Origin: Abditibacteriota bacterium
Lineage (GTDB): Bacteria > Armatimonadota > UBA5829
DNA: 8,870 nt
Assembly (NCBI GenBank): GCA_017958015.1
Contig: JAGDDM010000264.1
Span: 1-8,870, forward strand
Reading direction: 5' to 3'
Shown here: piece after piece, positions 5,622-8,870 of the stretch
How positions within the stretch are numbered: position 1 is the stretch's first letter
Layout: every line of letters begins with the position of its first letter
Position numbers and translations under genes: made by a program
The notes under the pieces: model-generated
What the model was told of the DNA's origin: nothing
Database searches by the model: none
Seen by the model: only the letters and a program-made list of their open reading frames with translations

Positions 5622-6992
5622 TTGAAAAAGTATTTGCTTCTTCTTTGGCTTATATCGGCGGCGTCCTGCGCGTCGGCCGATAAAATCGGATATATGATTA
5701 TCACCACCGATGAGATTAAAAGTCATCTCACCGAATTGAACCGGTTTGTCGAACTCAAAGAGCGCCAAGGTTACGACGTGTCCCTACGCACAGACTGGGG
5801 CGGCGGAGAGGGCGACGCGGCGGCGGAAAACCTGCGGACCTTTCTCGTGAAGGAACACAAGGCAAGTCCGAGTCTTGAGTATGTTCTCCTCATCGGCGAC
5901 CCCGAACCGAAAAACGGCGATGTGCCCATGAAGAACTTTTCGAGCCTCGGGTGGTATTATAAGGACGACAAGGCGTATCACCACTACGTTGAGGTGCCCA
6001 CAAACATATATTACGAAGATTTGCACACCGACTTCGACAAAGACAAAGACGGCAGATTCGGCGAGTGGACCCGCAAAGACGAAGTACTCGAAATCTACAC
6101 TCCCGACGGTTCTTGTAAACTTTTGGGCACCGACGACGGAGTGGGGGACGTTGACGAAAGCCGCTCCTTCGAGAATATGTTCGATGTCTGCGTGGGAAGA
6201 ATCCCCTGTTACAAAGGCGAGCCTAACAATTACCGCTACGTTGACGATATGCTCCGGGCCACCGTGAATTATCAGTCCGGGCTCTACGACTCGGAATATC
6301 TCAACAGGGTTCTCATTAATATGATTCCTCTTGACGGAGTGTCCGAGCGTCCGGAGCGGTTCAAGGACCCCAACTACTACTTCGGTGAGGCGGTAAAGAA
6401 GGACGTTTTCGACAAATACGGATTTGAGTGCACCCGGATTTACGACCGGGAAGCGGTGGACAGAGGATATGTGTTGCCCGGAACCGACAATGTCTATATT
6501 AACGATATCTTCAACAGGAAAAATTCCGTGGCCCAGACGGTGGATGTTTGGAACAAAGGCTACGCCATTCACATTTGGTCAACCCACGGCTACACCCACG
6601 GCGCCACCGCCATTATAGACACGAAGAATATCGGGAAACTGAGCAAGCTTCACCCCTGTTTCATCATGGCCGGCTCCTGCAGCATCGGTCCTCCGGAAGT
6701 GGCGGACAATTTAGCCTTCTCGTTCCTGCGGGAACAGGTGGCCGTATCGGTGATATACGCCGGAACAAGCATCTACGGCATTCCCCAGAAAGATTTCGGC
6801 GGCGACGACAACTACGGATCATCCCTTTTCTATCGATTTGCCGACGGCGTCTGCGGCGGAAAAACAGCCGGCAAGGCCATGGCCTCCGCCTTCAGGTACG
6901 CGCCGAAATCATGGCACTATTGGAGCAATCTGGCGACAATAAACCTTATGGGGGACCCCAGCATTCGCTTGCGGAAGATTAAGAAACAATAG
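5622..6992 (+). CDS. Exported C25-family (gingipain-like) cysteine peptidase
   Basis: The 456-residue product has an N-terminal export signal (MKKYLLLLWLISAASCASA). AAS-C16 could be a poor lipobox, or cleavage may follow CASA. The body matches peptidase family C25: GYMIITTDE (23-31) opens the domain, YVLLIGDPE (87-95) is typical, and a calcium-type DxDxDxDG loop (137-144) is followed by FGEW as in many family members. The expected catalytic pair is H322 (STHGYTHG) and C353 (MAGSCSIG). The protein ends with the family's NLMGDPSIRL (441-450). It lacks the long prodomain, Ig-like domain and C-terminal secretion domain of Porphyromonas gingipains, so export would be by Sec alone. The TTG at 5622 is supported by the signal peptide. 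The ribosome binding site is weak (AAAAGAGA), and the next ATG (5694) would cut into the domain. It overlaps the ribosome binding site of the aminopeptidase gene. Substrate specificity is unknown. Confidence 0.85.
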   Translation: MKKYLLLLWLISAASCASADKIGYMIITTDEIKSHLTELNRFVELKERQGYDVSLRTDWGGGEGDAAAENLRTFLVKEHKASPSLEYVLLIGDPEPKNGDVPMKNFSSLGWYYKDDKAYHHYVEVPTNIYYEDLHTDFDKDKDGRFGEWTRKDEVLEIYTPDGSCKLLGTDDGVGDVDESRSFENMFDVCVGRIPCYKGEPNNYRYVDDMLRATVNYQSGLYDSEYLNRVLINMIPLDGVSERPERFKDPNYYFGEAVKKDVFDKYGFECTRIYDREAVDRGYVLPGTDNVYINDIFNRKNSVAQTVDVWNKGYAIHIWSTHGYTHGATAIIDTKNIGKLSKLHPCFIMAGSCSIGPPEVADNLAFSFLREQVAVSVIYAGTSIYGIPQKDFGGDDNYGSSLFYRFADGVCGGKTAGKAMASAFRYAPKSWHYWSNLATINLMGDPSIRLRKIKKQ

Positions 6993-7001
6993 GAGAAACA
7001 A

Positions 7002-8378
7002 ATGGAACACACAAAAGCATGGACAACATACAAAGCTAAAGATATAAAAGCGCTTGAGTCGCTGGCGCAACGCTACCGGGCATTTCTGGACGCGGGCAAG
7101 ACGGAGCGGGAATGCGTCACCGAGGCCGTTCGGCTGGCGGAAGCAAAAGGATTCGTAAACATCGACTCCGTGAAGAAAGCGAAGCCCGGAACCCGGGTCT
7201 ACGCCAACTGTATGGGCAAGGCTCTTCTTCTCTTCGTTGTGGGCAAAAAGCCCATTATCGAAGGCATGAACATCCTGGGCGCCCACATCGACTCGCCGCG
7301 GATCGACCTGAAGCAGAACCCCCTCTACGAGGACGGCGACATGGCGTATCTGGACACCCACTACTACGGCGGTATTAAGAAGTATCAGTGGGTCACGCTG
7401 CCCCTGGCCATGCACGGCGTGGTGGCAAAGAGCGACGGTACGGTGGTGAATATCACCATCGGCGAGGACGAAAGCGATCCCATTGTGGGTATTTCCGACT
7501 TGCTTATACATTTGGCTCGGGAACAGATGGGCGGAAAGGCGTCGAACTTTATCGACGGCGAAGCGCTGAATATTATTATCGGCGGCAAACCCGTGACCAA
7601 TGCGGACGACAAAGAAAAAGAGCCCGTTAAGGCCGGAATTTTGAAGATTTTGGAGGAGAAGTACGGTATCGGGGAAAAAGATTTCATCTCCGCCGAAATA
7701 GAAGTTGTTCCCGCCGGAAAAGCCAGAGACTTCGGACTGGATCGCAGTATGATTATGGCCTACGGCCACGACGACCGCTCCTGTGCCTATCCGTCGCTTG
7801 AGGCGATATTGAACGTTAAGGGAGTGCCGGAACGGACCTGCCTCTGTCTCCTTTCCGACAAAGAAGAAATCGGCTCCGTGGGGGCCACCGGAATGCACGC
7901 CAGGTATTTCGAGAATACCGTAGCGGAGTTGATGAACCTCGCCGGTGAATATTCGGAACTCAATCTGCGCCGGGCGCTGTCGTCCTGCAGAATGCTTTCC
8001 AGTGACGTGTCCGCGGGATTCGACCCCAATTTCGCCTCCGTATTCGAGAAAAAGAACGCCGCTTTCCTGGGCAGGGGAATATGCTTCAACAAATACACCG
8101 GCGCCGGCGGCAAGTCCGGCAGCAACGACGCCAACGCCGAGTTCATCGGCTGGCTGCGGAAAGTCATGGACGACGCCGGAGTCAACTTCCAGACTTCGGA
8201 ACTGGGCAAGGTGGACGCCGGCGGAGGCGGCACCATTGCCTACATTTGTGCACTTTACGGTATGAATGTTATCGACTGCGGCGTACCGGTTCTTTCCATG
8301 CACGCCCCCTGGGAAATCATCAACAAAGCCGACCTCTACGAAGCCCTGAAAGCCTACACGGCGTTTTTGGCGAGCTGA
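7002..8378 (+). CDS. M18-family zinc aminopeptidase
   Basis: This 458-residue cytoplasmic metallopeptidase removes N-terminal residues from peptides, and M18 enzymes often prefer acidic or bulky hydrophobic residues. No signal peptide is seen. The conserved metal and catalytic segments are all present: GAHIDSPR (93-100, H95), GHDDRS (255-260, D257/D258), DKEEIGS (286-292, E288/E289), SSDVSAGFDP (333-342, D335) and LSMHAPWE (431-438, H434). Length and the ending (LSMHAPWE rather than the HSIRE of aspartyl aminopeptidases) match the bacterial 'aminopeptidase 1' branch found in clostridia and Thermotoga. AGGAG (6991-6995) overlaps the TAG of the peptidase gene and lies 6 nt before the ATG, so the two genes are probably cotranscribed and translationally coupled. 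The cell would then pair an exported endopeptidase with a cytoplasmic enzyme that finishes imported peptides (inference). Confidence 0.94.
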   Translation: MEHTKAWTTYKAKDIKALESLAQRYRAFLDAGKTERECVTEAVRLAEAKGFVNIDSVKKAKPGTRVYANCMGKALLLFVVGKKPIIEGMNILGAHIDSPRIDLKQNPLYEDGDMAYLDTHYYGGIKKYQWVTLPLAMHGVVAKSDGTVVNITIGEDESDPIVGISDLLIHLAREQMGGKASNFIDGEALNIIIGGKPVTNADDKEKEPVKAGILKILEEKYGIGEKDFISAEIEVVPAGKARDFGLDRSMIMAYGHDDRSCAYPSLEAILNVKGVPERTCLCLLSDKEEIGSVGATGMHARYFENTVAELMNLAGEYSELNLRRALSSCRMLSSDVSAGFDPNFASVFEKKNAAFLGRGICFNKYTGAGGKSGSNDANAEFIGWLRKVMDDAGVNFQTSELGKVDAGGGGTIAYICALYGMNVIDCGVPVLSMHAPWEIINKADLYEALKAYTAFLAS

Positions 8379-8381
8379 TAA

Positions 8382-8415
8382 GAAATTTCCCTCCGCTTAA
8401 ACGGAGGGAAATTTC
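8382..8415 (+). terminator. Perfect 14-bp inverted repeat after the aminopeptidase gene
   Basis: GAAATTTCCCTCCG (8382-8395) and its exact complement CGGAGGGAAATTTC (8402-8415) enclose a 6-nt loop (CTTAAA), 3 bp after the stop codon. No T-run follows on the plus strand, although the right arm ends in TTTC. The hairpin is very stable and most likely ends the operon transcript or protects its 3' end. Confidence 0.75.
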
Positions 8416-8435
8416 GGAAAAATCATAGAATCGTA

Positions 8436-8464
8436 TTGTTGCCTTACGTTCTTTTTGGTATAAT
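8436..8464 (+). promoter_or_regulatory. Extended -10 promoter for the 3' partial gene
   Basis: TATAAT (8459-8464) is preceded by TGG, which gives the extended -10 form TGnTATAAT. A weak -35 TTGTTG (8436-8441) lies 17 bp upstream. Transcription should start near 8471, just after the aminopeptidase hairpin, so the next gene is a separate unit. Confidence 0.72.
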
Positions 8465-8492
8465 ATAAATTCGGGAAATTGTATGATCGGAA

Positions 8493-8870
8493 ATGCACAG
8501 AGGACATTTAACACTTAAACCGGAGGAAATGCCGGATGAGGTTTACAGATGGTATTATTTTCATGACGTAGCGCACTATCTTTGTGATAGCAGTCTTTTC
8601 TTTTATATTGACTGTACCGTTTCCGACATGGATTTACATAATCAATCACAACCTATCAATACGGAAATCATGAATGTGAAGTGTATGTTTGACCACAACG
8701 GCTTTGCGGTATGGCTGAAGCACGAGCAAAATTACGACGATCGAACCGTAAAACAGTATTCGGACGCGCTAAAGAACGCGGAAGAAGCGGCTCATCGTAA
8801 TAATATTCCCGCCGATTTTGATGCCGAGAACTTCGCGTCATTCAAAGCGGCTTTGCTCTCCACATCCGAT
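8493..8870 (+). CDS. Unrecognised protein, N-terminal part, runs off the window
   Basis: A frame is open from ATG 8493 to the end of the window (126 residues, no stop). An in-frame TGA at 8484-8486 rules out an earlier start. The protein begins MHRGHLTLKPEEMPDEVYRW, continues with an aromatic- and cysteine-containing segment (HYLCDSSLFFYIDCTV) and then a charged, mostly helical-looking part. There is no signal peptide or family motif that I recognise. The start is doubtful. ATG 8493 has a poor ribosome binding site, while the clear GGAGG at 8522-8526 sits only 2 nt before an in-frame ATG (8529) and 9 nt before an out-of-frame ATG (8536), which reaches a stop after 11 codons. GC content from 8521 on is about 44% (about 35% in 8581-8700), clearly below the other genes, which may point to recent acquisition or weak selection. 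Function unknown. Confidence 0.6.
   Translation, partial: MHRGHLTLKPEEMPDEVYRWYYFHDVAHYLCDSSLFFYIDCTVSDMDLHNQSQPINTEIMNVKCMFDHNGFAVWLKHEQNYDDRTVKQYSDALKNAEEAAHRNNIPADFDAENFASFKAALLSTSD

Noticed and set aside
6027..6056. The DxDxDxDG segment of the C25 protein as a dockerin or EF-hand domain
   Set aside because: There is a single loop without the flanking helices or duplication of a dockerin. Similar calcium loops occur inside C25 peptidases.
6909..8303. A 464-codon minus-strand open frame
   Set aside because: It is antisense to the complete M18 aminopeptidase gene, has no promoter or ribosome binding site, and shows shadow-like composition.
1..8870. CRISPR arrays, insertion sequences, integrase sites, tRNA or rRNA genes
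   Set aside because: No spaced direct repeats, terminal inverted repeats with a transposase frame, or tRNA/rRNA-like sequences were seen on either strand.

Overview
This is an 8.9 kb stretch of a bacterial chromosome, densely packed with ordinary-looking genes. No tRNA, rRNA, insertion sequence, CRISPR array or phage gene is visible. The coding DNA is moderately GC-rich (about 55-60% by eye). Promoters look like sigma-70 sites (TTGACA/TATAAT with 17-18 bp spacers). Two genes for exported proteins start with TTG. The source is probably an uncultured carbohydrate- and peptide-fermenting bacterium. Weak hints point to a lineage outside the well-studied phyla: a GH36 enzyme with a divergent nucleophile motif, a gingipain-like C25 protein, and an OB-like tail of a kind I loosely associate with Armatimonadota. 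The phylum cannot be fixed from this window.

Layout. At 1-246 lies the C-terminal end of an unrecognised protein, closed by a good intrinsic terminator. A strong promoter (293-321) then drives an EamA/DMT-family membrane transporter (345-1226). A strong hairpin at 1231-1255 separates it from two minus-strand genes that converge on it. These are a UgpC/MsmK/MalK-type sugar-ABC-transporter ATPase (1271-2377) and, upstream of it, a PfkB-family 1-phosphofructokinase/tagatose-6-phosphate-kinase-like sugar kinase (2504-3445). The ATPase has its own promoter, whose -35 box lies on the stop codon of the kinase gene, and a leader with two strong hairpins.

From a compact divergent promoter region (about 3493-3592) the plus strand encodes an exported GH36-type alpha-galactosidase (3592-5547). 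After an intercistronic hairpin come an exported C25 (gingipain-like) cysteine peptidase (5622-6992) and, 9 bp later, an M18 zinc aminopeptidase (7002-8378) that ends in a perfect 14-bp inverted repeat. The last 400 bp hold a new promoter and the start of an unrecognised, clearly AT-richer gene that runs off the window.

Working together (inference): the left half of the divergon suits import and phosphorylation of sugars. The ATPase would energise sugar permeases encoded elsewhere, and the kinase would phosphorylate a sugar phosphate. The right half suits breakdown of outside polymers: alpha-galactosides by the GH36 enzyme, proteins by the C25 peptidase, and imported peptides by the cytoplasmic aminopeptidase. 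No permease, solute-binding protein or regulator gene is in the window, so the physical linkage is the only evidence for a shared role. I see no clear new multi-gene system. The observations most worth a second look are the divergent GH36, the C25/M18 pair, the structured leader of the ATPase gene and the unrecognised 3' gene.
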